A stretch of 36,156 bases of DNA from an uncultured Clostridium sp. GTDB lineage: Bacteria > Bacillota > Clostridia > Lachnospirales > Lachnospiraceae. Made by a program: the position numbers and the translations under genes. Numbering within the stretch: the first letter of the stretch is position 1; the number at the start of each line of letters is the position of its first letter. The DNA is taken from positions 1-36,156 of the forward strand of contig UQFC01000018.1 of assembly GCA_900540335.1 (NCBI GenBank), written 5' to 3'. The notes beneath the pieces are model-generated. The model had not been told where the DNA came from and made no database searches. It was given only the letters and a program-made list of their open reading frames with translations. Below are positions 15,147 to 23,293 of the stretch, piece after piece.

Positions 15147-16235
15147 CTACAGAAGTCCTTCCTCAGCAGAATCTGCACCCTTTGTCTTTCCGGAAGCACC
15201 CGTCATTTCCTCAGCAGGCATCTCCGGAATCACTACATCTCCCGGAAGCCCGTGAAGTTCTCTCACCTTCAGCTCAATCTCTGCGCAAATCTGGGGATTC
15301 TCTTTTAAATATCCCTTTGCGTTTTCACGTCCCTGCCCGATCTTGGCTCCATTATACGCATACCAGGCGCCGCTTTTCTCTACAATGTTGTCCTTCACCG
15401 CCAGATCCAGAATATCTCCCTCTCTGGAAATGCCCTGGCCGAACATGATATCAAACTCTGCCTCGCGGAAAGGCGGAGCAATCTTGTTCTTTACAACCTT
15501 CACACGGACATGGTTTCCCACCACCTCGCCGCCGACCTTGATCGACTCTGTGCGGCGCACATCCATACGGACAGAAGCATAGAACTTCAGCGCCCGTCCG
15601 CCTGTAGTAGTCTCCGGATTGCCGAACATAACACCAACCTTCTCACGAAGCTGGTTAATAAAGATAACAGAACAGTTGGACTTGCTGATCACACCGGTCA
15701 GTTTCCGGAGCGCCTGAGACATCAGACGGGCCTGCAGTCCCACATGGGAATCTCCCATCTCGCCGTCAATCTCCGCCTTCGGAACCAGTGCCGCCACAGA
15801 GTCCACGATTACAATATCCACAGCACCGGAACGAACCATCGTTTCTGTAATCTCCAGCGCCTGCTCGCCGTTGTCCGGCTGGGAAATATATAAGTTGTCA
15901 ATATCTACGCCAATATTCCGGGCATAAACCGGATCCAGGGCATGCTCTGCATCAATAAATCCGGCAATTCCGCCCCTTTTCTGTACTTCTGCCACCATAT
16001 GAAGGGCAACCGTTGTCTTACCACTGGACTCCGGGCCGTAAATCTCAATCACCCGCCCCTTGGGCACTCCGCCCAGTCCAAGAGCCAGATCCAGGCTGAG
16101 TGCGCCGGTAGGAACCGTCTCAATATTCATATTGGCGCCGGAATCGCCAAGCTTCATAATCGATCCCTTTCCATAGGACTTTTCAATCTGGGTAATAGCC
16201 GCATCAAGCGCCTTTAATTTATCATCTCTAGTCAT
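15147..16235 (-). CDS. recA: recombinase RecA
   Basis: 362 residues. ATP-dependent strand-exchange protein for homologous recombination and co-protease for LexA. Walker A GPESSGKT is at 67-74, Walker B near VDIVIVDSVAAL, loop L1 near EIDGEMGDSHVGLQAR, and L2 near FINQLREKVGVMFGNPETTTGG. The frame is open 58 codons further upstream to ATG 16409, but that extension has no ribosome binding site and crosses the promoter and LexA box. GGAGG five bases before ATG 16235 fixes the start. It is expressed with recX from an SOS-type promoter. Confidence 0.98.
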   Translation of the reverse strand: MTRDDKLKALDAAITQIEKSYGKGSIMKLGDSGANMNIETVPTGALSLDLALGLGGVPKGRVIEIYGPESSGKTTVALHMVAEVQKRGGIAGFIDAEHALDPVYARNIGVDIDNLYISQPDNGEQALEITETMVRSGAVDIVIVDSVAALVPKAEIDGEMGDSHVGLQARLMSQALRKLTGVISKSNCSVIFINQLREKVGVMFGNPETTTGGRALKFYASVRMDVRRTESIKVGGEVVGNHVRVKVVKNKIAPPFREAEFDIMFGQGISREGDILDLAVKDNIVEKSGAWYAYNGAKIGQGRENAKGYLKENPQICAEIELKVRELHGLPGDVVIPEMPAEEMTGASGKTKGADSAEEGLL

Positions 16236-16249
16236 ATTATCCTCCAAGC

Positions 16250-16261
16250 GAACAGACGTTC
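16250..16261 (-). promoter_or_regulatory. LexA (DinR) box of recA
   Basis: GAACAGACGTTC, on the minus strand GAAC-GTCT-GTTC, is a perfect match to the Gram-positive GAAC-N4-GTTC operator. It sits 14-26 bases downstream of the -10, where bound LexA would block the start of transcription. Confidence 0.9.
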
Positions 16262-16275
16262 TTTTCTTTGTCCTA

Positions 16276-16304
16276 ATCATAGTATACTTCCCTGAAAAAG
16301 TCAA
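16276..16304 (-). promoter_or_regulatory. recA proximal promoter
   Basis: Minus strand TTGACT (16304-16299), a 17-base spacer, TATGAT (16281-16276), directly upstream of the LexA box. Confidence 0.82.
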
Positions 16305-16431
16305 TATTAACTTATGCCCAAAGGCATCACTTCTTTCTATCTGAAATCGAATCATAACAATAGGAAATCTGGCGATATGCCGGACAGAAAGGCACAGCTG
16401 CCTCTCCATGATCTGCTTTTTTATTAGTATT

Positions 16432-16461
16432 ACTATAACATAGAAATTTTTTCCCTGTCAA
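16432..16461 (-). promoter_or_regulatory. possible distal promoter towards recA
   Basis: Minus strand TTGACA (16461-16456), an 18-base spacer, TATAGT (16437-16432). It would give recA an additional leader of nearly 200 bases containing a small AGGCA-GCTG-TGCCT hairpin. The leader is not a riboswitch class I recognise. The start is outside the LexA box, but read-through would still cross it. Confidence 0.45.
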
Positions 16462-16571
16462 ACTTCTTCCATCGCAAAACATGACATTTTTCGACAAGAG
16501 GCTATCAGCGGAACACACTCCTGTGCATGTCTCTGCAAATTCAAAAGTCCCCCGGAGGACAAACCTTCCGC

Positions 16572-16678
16572 AAAAAAGAAAAAGCCCTGTACCGTGATGG
16601 ATGGTACAGGGTGCATTTTTCTTTCGGAATTAGGATTTCAAAAAAGGATTAAGGATTTATCTGTTTTTCTCTTTCTAT
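16572..16678 (-). ncRNA. candidate small RNA (about 105 nt) between recA and the subtilase
   Basis: A strong intrinsic terminator stands in a region with no minus-strand gene upstream: CCCTGTACC/GGTACAGGG (16585-16593 with 16603-16611), then C, T5, C, T6 on the minus strand. About 100 bases upstream is an extended -10 (TGATATACT, -10 hexamer at 16690-16685) with only a poor -35. The predicted RNA has a mostly unpaired 5' part with repeated AUCCU/AAUCC motifs (ATCCTTAATCC and AATCCTAATTCC), which could pair with AGGAU-type ribosome binding sites. No open frame of note. Unlike any RNA family I can name. Confidence 0.35.
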
Positions 16679-16750
16679 GGTTAAAGTATATCACAGATGC
16701 TCGGAAAATGTGTGTATATTGTTTAAATAGATTCTTAGGAAATTATTAAG

Positions 16751-16801
16751 ATGCTTCTGTCAACCTTCCTTGCTGACGGGAATACTTTAATAGTAAAAAA
16801 G
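16751..16801 (+). other. short ATG-initiated leader frame ending in an A AAA AAG slippery heptamer
   Basis: ATG 16751 (weak AGGA ten bases upstream) opens a frame that reads MLLSTFLADGNTLIVKK and ends, in phase, on the heptamer A AAA AAG (16795-16801, codons gtA AAA AAG). A shift of -1 at that site continues directly into the subtilase frame at GAT 16801. The subtilase frame itself has no ATG before its catalytic Asp. Either this is programmed frameshifting as in dnaX, or a one-base change has split the gene, or the subtilase simply starts at TTG/GTG 16816/16819. Confidence 0.45.
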
Positions 16802-16815
16802 ATAACAGGTATCTT

Positions 16816-17703
16816 TTGGTGTGTCGGACAAATAGAAATGTCTGGGAAACAGAACCGCACCGGCTTACCGGCCGCGGCATCGGTGTTGCTGTGCTGGACA
16901 CCGGCTGCTTTCCCCATGAGGATCTTCAAAACAGAATTGCCGCTTTCCGGGACATAGTCGGACGGAAGCGGCTTCCCTATGATGACAATGGACATGGCAC
17001 TCATGTATGCGGAATTATCGGAGGAAACGGTTATTCCTCTTCCGGAGCCTGCTGCGGTCTGGCGCCGGAATGTCATCTGATTCCGGTTAAGGTTCTGGAT
17101 CGGCGCGGAAACGGTTATGCCTCTGATGTACTCTCCGGTCTTCGATGGATTCGGGAAAACAGGGAGCTTTACCATATCCGCATTGTCAATATCTCTGTCG
17201 GTTCCTTTTCCAGAAAAAACATGAATGAAAATTCAGCCCTCGTCCGGGGCGTTAATGCCGCCTGGGACGAAGGGCTGATTGTAGTCGTTGCAGCGGGAAA
17301 TATGGGCCCCCGCAGCGGAACCATCACAACTCCCGGCATCAGCCGGAAAGTAATCACCGTAGGCTGTTCTGATGATAACAGAGAAGTCAATGTTATGGGC
17401 AGCCGAATGGTTGACTATTCCGGCCGGGGTCCCACCTGCTCTTGTATCTGCAAGCCGGATGTTGTAGCTCCCGGCGCCTCTGTTTTAAGCTGTGCCAACC
17501 GTTCCGGACGCTATACCTGCAAAAGCGGAACCAGCATGGCCACCCCCTATGTTTCCGGCGCTCTGGCCCTCCTTCTGGAAAAATCTCCGGAGCTGACCAA
17601 CCGCGATGTAAAGCTCCTTCTTCGAGAGCGGGCCGTAGATCTGGGGCTTCCCCGAAACCAGCAGGGCTGGGGGCTGGTGGATATCGGGGAACTTTTAAAA
17701 TGA
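16816..17703 (+). CDS. S8 (subtilisin) family serine peptidase
   Basis: At least 295 residues with no signal peptide, so probably an intracellular subtilase. The catalytic triad is intact: Asp in AVLDTG (near 29), His in NGHGTHVCG (near 61) and Ser in GTSMATP (near 241). The oxyanion Asn is in AAGNMGP. It is Cys-rich for a subtilase. The start given is a TTG; GTG follows at 16819; neither has a convincing ribosome binding site. The open frame reaches back to 16777 without an ATG. The ATG frame at 16751 joins it through a slippery heptamer, so the true protein may be about 20 residues longer. It is convergent with the response regulator, 22 bases apart, at the left edge of the A+T-rich block. 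Codon use is G+C-rich, like the rest of the chromosome. Confidence 0.88.
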   Translation: MVCRTNRNVWETEPHRLTGRGIGVAVLDTGCFPHEDLQNRIAAFRDIVGRKRLPYDDNGHGTHVCGIIGGNGYSSSGACCGLAPECHLIPVKVLDRRGNGYASDVLSGLRWIRENRELYHIRIVNISVGSFSRKNMNENSALVRGVNAAWDEGLIVVVAAGNMGPRSGTITTPGISRKVITVGCSDDNREVNVMGSRMVDYSGRGPTCSCICKPDVVAPGASVLSCANRSGRYTCKSGTSMATPYVSGALALLLEKSPELTNRDVKLLLRERAVDLGLPRNQQGWGLVDIGELLK

Positions 17704-17725
17704 AAAACTCTAGCCTATTTTACTA

Positions 17726-19111
17726 TCATAAGTTGTTCTGTGTGCGAAATTCTGCTGGAGTCATTCCTTCACTCTGTGCAAATCGCTTTATGAAATAACT
17801 GGAACTATAATATCCTATTCTCCTAGTAATTTCATTTACAGATAAATTTGTTTCCATCAGAAATCTTTTTCCTTCCTGGATACGGATATCTGTCAGATAT
17901 TGAATAAAGCTTTTTCCTGTCTCTTTATGAAAAATAGTTGAAAAATAATTAGGTGTGATGGAATATAGTGCTGCCATGGAGTTAATGCTAATATCTTCAT
18001 TATAATGATTATTCATATATATCAATGCGTTCTCTGCTAAATTATCTCGCCCCTTTTCTGTAGACAAAATTAACTCCTTGGCCCTTTTTTCCATCTCTAT
18101 CTCTAAAATATACTGCTCTTTACTTATATCAAAAAGCTGTCCTACAGATTTATAAAACTTTTCCTTATAAGAACAATGATGCTGTAAATTTTTTTCCATT
18201 GAACTCAATTGTTTACTATACTGTATAAACCTGGAATAGTCTTTTCCTCTGTAACTCTCAAATAATAAAATTACTGTTTCTGAAATTTTACTCAGATCTT
18301 CTGGTATCTTGAGCCCTAATATTCCTTTCTTATAAAACCTTCTCAATCCCGTATAAACTCTCTGAGAGGCCAATGCAGAAATTCTTTGATATTCAGCCAA
18401 AAATGTTTCGCTATCCAAAAATTCTTTACTTTCGTATACAGTAGAAGATTTTATAAGATATTTGACTAAACGATTGACAAAATCTGAATATATCCCCTCT
18501 TCTCCTGGTTCCTGAAAAAGAAATACTATCGTTCCTTTTCCTGCTGGATCCTTTCTTTCAATAAAAAACAAACTTCTTGTCAACCCAAATAATTCGTTTG
18601 TTAGAACAGGTTCCATGTTCATACTATCATGCATGATAAAATACGCCCGTCCCGTTATAGGAAACTGAATGTTTTCTCTCGGCTCCTCCAACATTTCTCC
18701 AATTAACATTTTTAGATTTCTCCTAAAATCACTGCGTTTTTGTTCAATTAAAAGAACCGAATCCTCTATAATTTTATCTAAATCATTTTTACTCACAGGC
18801 TTTAAAAGATAGTCTCTAACTCCCATCCGAATGGCTTCTTGCGCATATTTAAACTCATCATATCCTGATAAAATATAAAACAATGTATCTGGTGCAATGA
18901 TAATCCCATTACGAATTGCCTCTAATCCATTCATTAATGGCATTTTTACATCCACAAGGGCAAGATCATAATGAGTTGTTCTAAGCTTATTTAAAAGTAC
19001 TTCTCCATTTTCAGCTTCATCCACATCCTGTTCCTCAAATCCGAGTTGCAGGCAATTACATCGTATTGAATGCCGTATCAATTTTTCATCATCCGCAATT
19101 ATAATTCTCAT
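17726..19111 (-). CDS. YesN-type response regulator with AraC-family DNA-binding domain
   Basis: 461 residues. The receiver domain (1-120) has the acidic pocket ADDE at 6-9, phospho-acceptor Asp54 in ALVDVKMP, and a conserved Lys in YLLKPVS. A middle region of about 220 residues follows, as in YesN proteins. The C-terminal pair of AraC helix-turn-helix motifs (about 360-461) includes YSITPNYFSTIFHKETGKSFIQYL and IGYYSSSYFIKRFAQSEGMTPAEFR. It is partner to the YesM-type kinase 20 bases upstream. Such pairs normally activate a neighbouring carbohydrate ABC transporter, here the divergent operon at 21049. A+T-rich coding, unlike the flanking genes. Confidence 0.93.
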   Translation of the reverse strand: MRIIIADDEKLIRHSIRCNCLQLGFEEQDVDEAENGEVLLNKLRTTHYDLALVDVKMPLMNGLEAIRNGIIIAPDTLFYILSGYDEFKYAQEAIRMGVRDYLLKPVSKNDLDKIIEDSVLLIEQKRSDFRRNLKMLIGEMLEEPRENIQFPITGRAYFIMHDSMNMEPVLTNELFGLTRSLFFIERKDPAGKGTIVFLFQEPGEEGIYSDFVNRLVKYLIKSSTVYESKEFLDSETFLAEYQRISALASQRVYTGLRRFYKKGILGLKIPEDLSKISETVILLFESYRGKDYSRFIQYSKQLSSMEKNLQHHCSYKEKFYKSVGQLFDISKEQYILEIEMEKRAKELILSTEKGRDNLAENALIYMNNHYNEDISINSMAALYSITPNYFSTIFHKETGKSFIQYLTDIRIQEGKRFLMETNLSVNEITRRIGYYSSSYFIKRFAQSEGMTPAEFRTQNNL

Positions 19112-19131
19112 AGTGTACTTCTGTTCCTTTT

Positions 19132-20862
19132 TTATAAAGTCATATCTTCATTAATTTTTATATAAATAACGGTTCTTGTTCCTACACCAGGTGTACTCGT
19201 CATTTCTATCCTACTGTCCGAAGAAAAAATTGCTAGCCTTTTTTTTATATTACTTAAGCCGACACTTTCATAAATATTACTATCCTTTATCTCAAATCCA
19301 ACACCATCGTCCTCAATAATAATAACAAGTTTTTCCTCTTTTCTTGATACAGTAATGTTAATCGTACATATCTTTTGCGCTGGTTCACATCCATGGATTA
19401 CCGAATTTTCTACTATTGGTTGCAATAAAAGTTTTGGAATCTTAATCCTAGAAATTTCTGTATTTATGTGGATCTCATATCTTAACCTATCTTCAAAGCG
19501 CAATTTCTGAAGCGAACAATAAGCCCTTAAAAACTTTATTTCATCAGACAATTGTACGTAAGATGGTGCCTTCAAAGTATAACGCATCAAATCTGCCAAC
19601 ATATAAAGCGAATCTTCCAGCTTCTGTTTTTCACCCATCTGATTTAGCGCGATAAAATTATTTAATGTGTTAAATAAAAAATGTGGATTTATCTGTGCCT
19701 GCAATGCGGCAAATTCACTTTTTTTCTGCTCAATCGTCATAATATACTCTTTCTTTATTTGATCATCCAATCTTTCAGTCATAATATTTAAGCATTCTCC
19801 CAAAGTGTCTAATTCTGTATCAGAAACAAACCGATACCGCTGTGATAAATCTCCTTTCTGTATTTTTAAGAATAAAGTTTTCATGTTTTCCACAGCTGCA
19901 ATAATCTTTTCAGATGAACGACGATAAAATTGCATAGCCACAGCAACACTAAACAAGTACAGTATCAAAGCTGTCAAATAAATAGTGATAATTCCATGAG
20001 AAAGTTCTGCATCTGACAACAATACCCTGATTTCCCATGGCGTATTTTCAATTTTATAAGAAAAAATCTTCCAGTTTCCATCATTAAGAGAAATCGTATT
20101 ATGAACCGCATGAGAAATGGATTCTTTTTCATCAGAAGACAGTTCACTATTTGTATACAAAACTTTTTTTTGCTGATCACACACCAGAATCTTAGATGCC
20201 ACATGGAAATTAAAATCACCGAAATTTTTCTGAAACAGGGCTGTATTCACATCAATCTTAATTACCCCTAACGATTCTCTCGTTTCCAATTCCACAATAG
20301 AGCGAACAACCGAAAGCATTGGCTGTTTACCAGTTGGAATAATATAATTTGGTATATGTGGCCCCCATAAAATCGCTCGTCCACCTGCTTCAAAAGCCTT
20401 TTGATACCACTCTTCCGACTCATAATCATACGGATGTATCAAAGAAATATGATCAAAATTATTTACCGTATAATAAATACACTCATCTGAATTCATAATA
20501 AAAATTCCGTTTGTATCATCTCGGGAATGACGGACAAAGGTAAAACTGGACTCCATCATTTTTTGAACACTCAATTTTTTTGCAATATCCATCTCTGTAC
20601 CATTCTGTAATGCCTTCATGTAAAGATATATATCGTCATTATAATACGGCATTAATGTAACCTGTTTTAATTCTTCAAGATATGTGCTAATCCCTCTGGC
20701 TAATGATACCATTGTTGTATCTACAAGCCGCTGCATATCTCTAGAATAGCTAGCTGAATAAACATATGATGTGAGTAAAGTACAGACCACAAAGGGGATC
20801 ATAGAACTCAACAAAAAACTTCTTAATAATTGAAATGAAAACTCTTTTTTCTTCTTTTTCAT
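19132..20862 (-). CDS. YesM-type sensor histidine kinase
   Basis: 576 residues from ATG 20862, chosen because GCAGGAG is eight bases upstream; the frame runs nine codons further. Layout: transmembrane helix (about 10-35), a large extracellular sensor domain (about 36-275), a second helix (ITIYLTALILYLFSVAVAM), a HAMP-like segment, then a His_kinase domain with phospho-acceptor His394 in QINPHFLFNTLNNF. An HATPase follows with N-box VENSVIHG and G-box DDGVGFEI. It senses an external signal, probably directly or through the binding protein, and phosphorylates the adjacent YesN regulator. Consensus promoter at 20905-20933. Confidence 0.94.
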   Translation of the reverse strand: MKKKKKEFSFQLLRSFLLSSMIPFVVCTLLTSYVYSASYSRDMQRLVDTTMVSLARGISTYLEELKQVTLMPYYNDDIYLYMKALQNGTEMDIAKKLSVQKMMESSFTFVRHSRDDTNGIFIMNSDECIYYTVNNFDHISLIHPYDYESEEWYQKAFEAGGRAILWGPHIPNYIIPTGKQPMLSVVRSIVELETRESLGVIKIDVNTALFQKNFGDFNFHVASKILVCDQQKKVLYTNSELSSDEKESISHAVHNTISLNDGNWKIFSYKIENTPWEIRVLLSDAELSHGIITIYLTALILYLFSVAVAMQFYRRSSEKIIAAVENMKTLFLKIQKGDLSQRYRFVSDTELDTLGECLNIMTERLDDQIKKEYIMTIEQKKSEFAALQAQINPHFLFNTLNNFIALNQMGEKQKLEDSLYMLADLMRYTLKAPSYVQLSDEIKFLRAYCSLQKLRFEDRLRYEIHINTEISRIKIPKLLLQPIVENSVIHGCEPAQKICTINITVSRKEEKLVIIIEDDGVGFEIKDSNIYESVGLSNIKKRLAIFSSDSRIEMTSTPGVGTRTVIYIKINEDMTL

Positions 20863-20904
20863 ATGTGCAACTCCTGCTGTTTTTGCCATGTATTGACGCT
20901 TTAA

Positions 20905-20933
20905 ATTATATAATATATTACATTTTCCTTCAA
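20905..20933 (-). promoter_or_regulatory. promoter of the two-component genes
   Basis: Minus strand TTGAAG (20933-20928), a 17-base spacer, TATAAT (20910-20905). It is divergent from the transporter promoter 45 bases away. Confidence 0.75.
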
Positions 20934-20977
20934 TTCTTTATAACAATATCGTAAAAATGCACTATTTCAGTGTAGGT

Positions 20978-21005
20978 TTGAGTTATAAATATATATTAAT
21001 ATAAT
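20978..21005 (+). promoter_or_regulatory. promoter of the ABC transporter operon
   Basis: TTGAGT (20978-20983), a 16-base spacer, TATAAT (21000-21005). A small inverted repeat CACT-ATTTC-AGTG (20960-20972) lies immediately upstream of the -35, where an AraC-type activator such as the adjacent YesN regulator could bind (inference). Confidence 0.6.
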
Positions 21006-21048
21006 GATATAATCAACTTATCAAAAAAGTAGGAGGATATAAAAACTC

Positions 21049-22362
21049 ATGAAAAAATTATTCTTAACTGCCACACTGCTCACCACATCTATAGCTTTGC
21101 TTTCCGGATGTCAAAAAAATCCTGAGACGGATACTACATCAAAAGAAGCTTCTGTTGAAAATGTTGACGAAAAGGCATCTTCCGTTTCTGAAAATAGCGA
21201 ATTAAAAGGAGAAATTGAAATTCTCACAAATGCAAATGAAACAACTTTTAATGCTGTTAATTCCATTTTTGAAAAATTTATGGAAGAAAATCCTGGAGTT
21301 ACTATTACCTATGCCACCCAGGAATCTGACTACGAGCAGTTAATGAAAGCCCGGATGGCTTCTAATGATCTTCCTGATATTTTCGCAACTCATGGATGGT
21401 CTGTTGCCAGATACAGTGAATATCTTCGCCCCTTAAATGATCAACCCTGGTTTGATACTATTCAGCCCTCTTTTTTAAATATTATCGAAAATGATGAAAA
21501 AGAAGTATTTGTTCTTCCAATCAATCAGGATCAGGGTGGCCTTTTTTATAACAAAGGTCTTCTTGAAGAACTCAATGCTGAAGTTCCCCAATCCTGGAAT
21601 GACTTACTGGCTGTCTGCGCTCAAGGTAAGGAGAAAGGTTATGAAGGTGTTTTCCTTGCCGGAAAAGACTCTAGACAACCGGCCAATCTTCTAGATATTG
21701 CTGCAACTACATTCCTTCTTTCCAGAGAAGACCGTGATTTCATTACGCCTCTCACTGATGGTACCTTTAATTGGCAGGAAGATTGGGCACCAGTCTCTCA
21801 ATTATTGATGGATTTAAAAAATAATGGTTATCTAAATGTAGACTGCGCAACCTGCGATCCCGTTGATTTAAATGGACGCCTTGCAGAAAACAAAACACTG
21901 TTTGTTATCGGTTCTTCTCAAGACATGATTGAACAGATTAAAGCAATAAACCCAGAAGCAGAATTTGCTATGGCTCCTATCCCTGCGCTTGACGGACAGA
22001 AACCTGCGTTTTGTGGTGGCGAACGTGAGGCATATGGCATATGGAAAGATACAGAAAATGAAGAAGTATGTCTGGCTATTCTAAAATATCTGGCACAGCC
22101 GGAAAATATTAAAATTGTTTGCGAAGCCAGTGGCAAACTTCCTGCAATAAAAGATGTTGATGTTGATCTTGGTACTGTAGCTGATGATTATTCCAAATAT
22201 GCAGATGTTCCCATGTATGGTTTTCTTGACAGAGTTTATCTTCCCAATGGTATGTGGAGTACATTAAAAACTATTGGTTCTGCTATGATTGCAGGTGAAA
22301 TGACAGTAGAAGAAAGTGCAAAAATTATGGAGGATGATTATAATACCCTTCGTATCCAGTAA
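21049..22362 (+). CDS. ABC transporter substrate-binding lipoprotein (family 1, carbohydrate type)
   Basis: 437 residues. Lipoprotein signal peptide with lipobox LLSGC (Cys21), a short acidic and Ser/Thr-rich linker, then an extracellular solute-binding domain of the sugar/glycerol-phosphate class (PDIFATHGW, FYNKGLLEEL, PQSWNDLL, NIKIVCEASGKLPAI). The ligand cannot be read from sequence. The downstream glycerophosphodiesterase suggests a glycerophosphodiester or related compound (inference). AGGAGG lies 12 bases before ATG, rather far. It is first in the operon, and a stable stem-loop after the stop may raise its level above the permeases. Confidence 0.93.
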   Translation: MKKLFLTATLLTTSIALLSGCQKNPETDTTSKEASVENVDEKASSVSENSELKGEIEILTNANETTFNAVNSIFEKFMEENPGVTITYATQESDYEQLMKARMASNDLPDIFATHGWSVARYSEYLRPLNDQPWFDTIQPSFLNIIENDEKEVFVLPINQDQGGLFYNKGLLEELNAEVPQSWNDLLAVCAQGKEKGYEGVFLAGKDSRQPANLLDIAATTFLLSREDRDFITPLTDGTFNWQEDWAPVSQLLMDLKNNGYLNVDCATCDPVDLNGRLAENKTLFVIGSSQDMIEQIKAINPEAEFAMAPIPALDGQKPAFCGGEREAYGIWKDTENEEVCLAILKYLAQPENIKIVCEASGKLPAIKDVDVDLGTVADDYSKYADVPMYGFLDRVYLPNGMWSTLKTIGSAMIAGEMTVEESAKIMEDDYNTLRIQ

Positions 22363-22373
22363 ATTTATAGTAA

Positions 22374-22403
22374 AGAAAGGCGCTTTTTGTTAAGCGCCTT
22401 TCT
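22374..22403 (+). other. intercistronic 12-bp stem-loop after the binding-protein gene
   Basis: AGAAAGGCGCTT (22374-22385) and AAGCGCCTTTCT (22392-22403) pair perfectly around a 6-base loop. No T-run follows, and the AAGGAG of the next gene starts five bases later. By analogy with malE-malF type operons it probably blocks 3' exonucleases or causes partial termination, giving more binding protein than permease. Confidence 0.8.
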
Positions 22404-22417
22404 AACAAGGAGAAACT

Positions 22418-23293
22418 ATGAAAAGAAAAAATGCAGAAAATCTTGTAAACCTTCTGTATATGCCCGCAGTTATTCTGATCCTCATCTTTGTCGTATATCC
22501 TCTAATCTCAGGAATTCAGATTTCCTTTACGAATTGGAATGGATATTCTGCAAAATACAGTTTTGTTGGGTTAGCTAACTATAAAAAAATGTTTACGGAC
22601 AAGATGTTTTATACAGCGCTGACTAATACTCTAATTTATGGCATAGGAAGTACTGCAATCCAAACTATTCTTGGACTTGCTTATGCTCTTCTCCTACAGA
22701 AAAAATTTCCAGGTCAAACACTTGCCAGGGTTGTAATCTACCTTCCTGCTATGATTGCCTCTCTCATTATGGGCTATATTTGTTATTTTCTAGTTCAGTT
22801 TAAAAACGGAGCAATTAATGATATTGTTATACTTTTAGGCGGGACTCCTCAAGACTGGATGGCAGATGGAAATCGTGCTGTATGGATTATTACAATTATT
22901 AATGCTATTCAATTTGTTGGAAAAACCATGATTATTATGATTGCTGGACTTCAAGGTATTCCTGATTCTTATCAAGAAGCGGCTGCAATTGATGGTGCTA
23001 CTTATTTACAGCGATTACATCACATTACTCTTCCTCTATTAATTCCCGCCATTACTACCAGCGTTGTTTTAAATTTAATCGGTGGATTGAAATTATTTGG
23101 AATCATTTTGTCTACAACTTCTGGTGGACCTGGATACTCATCTCATTCCTTGTCTACTTTAATTAATTATCTGTATTTTGAGAATCAAAATGCCGGATAT
23201 TCAGCAGCTGTAGGACTATTCATGTTTCTATTTATTATGTTTATCAGCGTATTTGTGCGGGGATACTTGGAGAGAAAGGCGAATGACCTATGA
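22418..23293 (+). CDS. ABC transporter permease (MalF/UgpA-type)
   Basis: 291-residue inner-membrane permease with six predicted helices. The binding-protein-dependent transport signature that contacts the ATPase is visible as YQEAAAIDGATYLQRLHHITLPLL (about 187-210, EAA motif). Start fixed by AAGGAG. It overlaps the next permease by four bases (ATGA). No ATP-binding subunit is encoded in the block, so the transporter must share a general MsmX/MalK-type ATPase from elsewhere, as is common for this class in Firmicutes. Confidence 0.94.
   Translation: MKRKNAENLVNLLYMPAVILILIFVVYPLISGIQISFTNWNGYSAKYSFVGLANYKKMFTDKMFYTALTNTLIYGIGSTAIQTILGLAYALLLQKKFPGQTLARVVIYLPAMIASLIMGYICYFLVQFKNGAINDIVILLGGTPQDWMADGNRAVWIITIINAIQFVGKTMIIMIAGLQGIPDSYQEAAAIDGATYLQRLHHITLPLLIPAITTSVVLNLIGGLKLFGIILSTTSGGPGYSSHSLSTLINYLYFENQNAGYSAAVGLFMFLFIMFISVFVRGYLERKANDL

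Noticed and set aside
16236..16409. N-terminal 58-residue extension of RecA
   Set aside because: It crosses the recA promoter and LexA box and has no ribosome binding site. The canonical RecA N-terminus begins at 16235.
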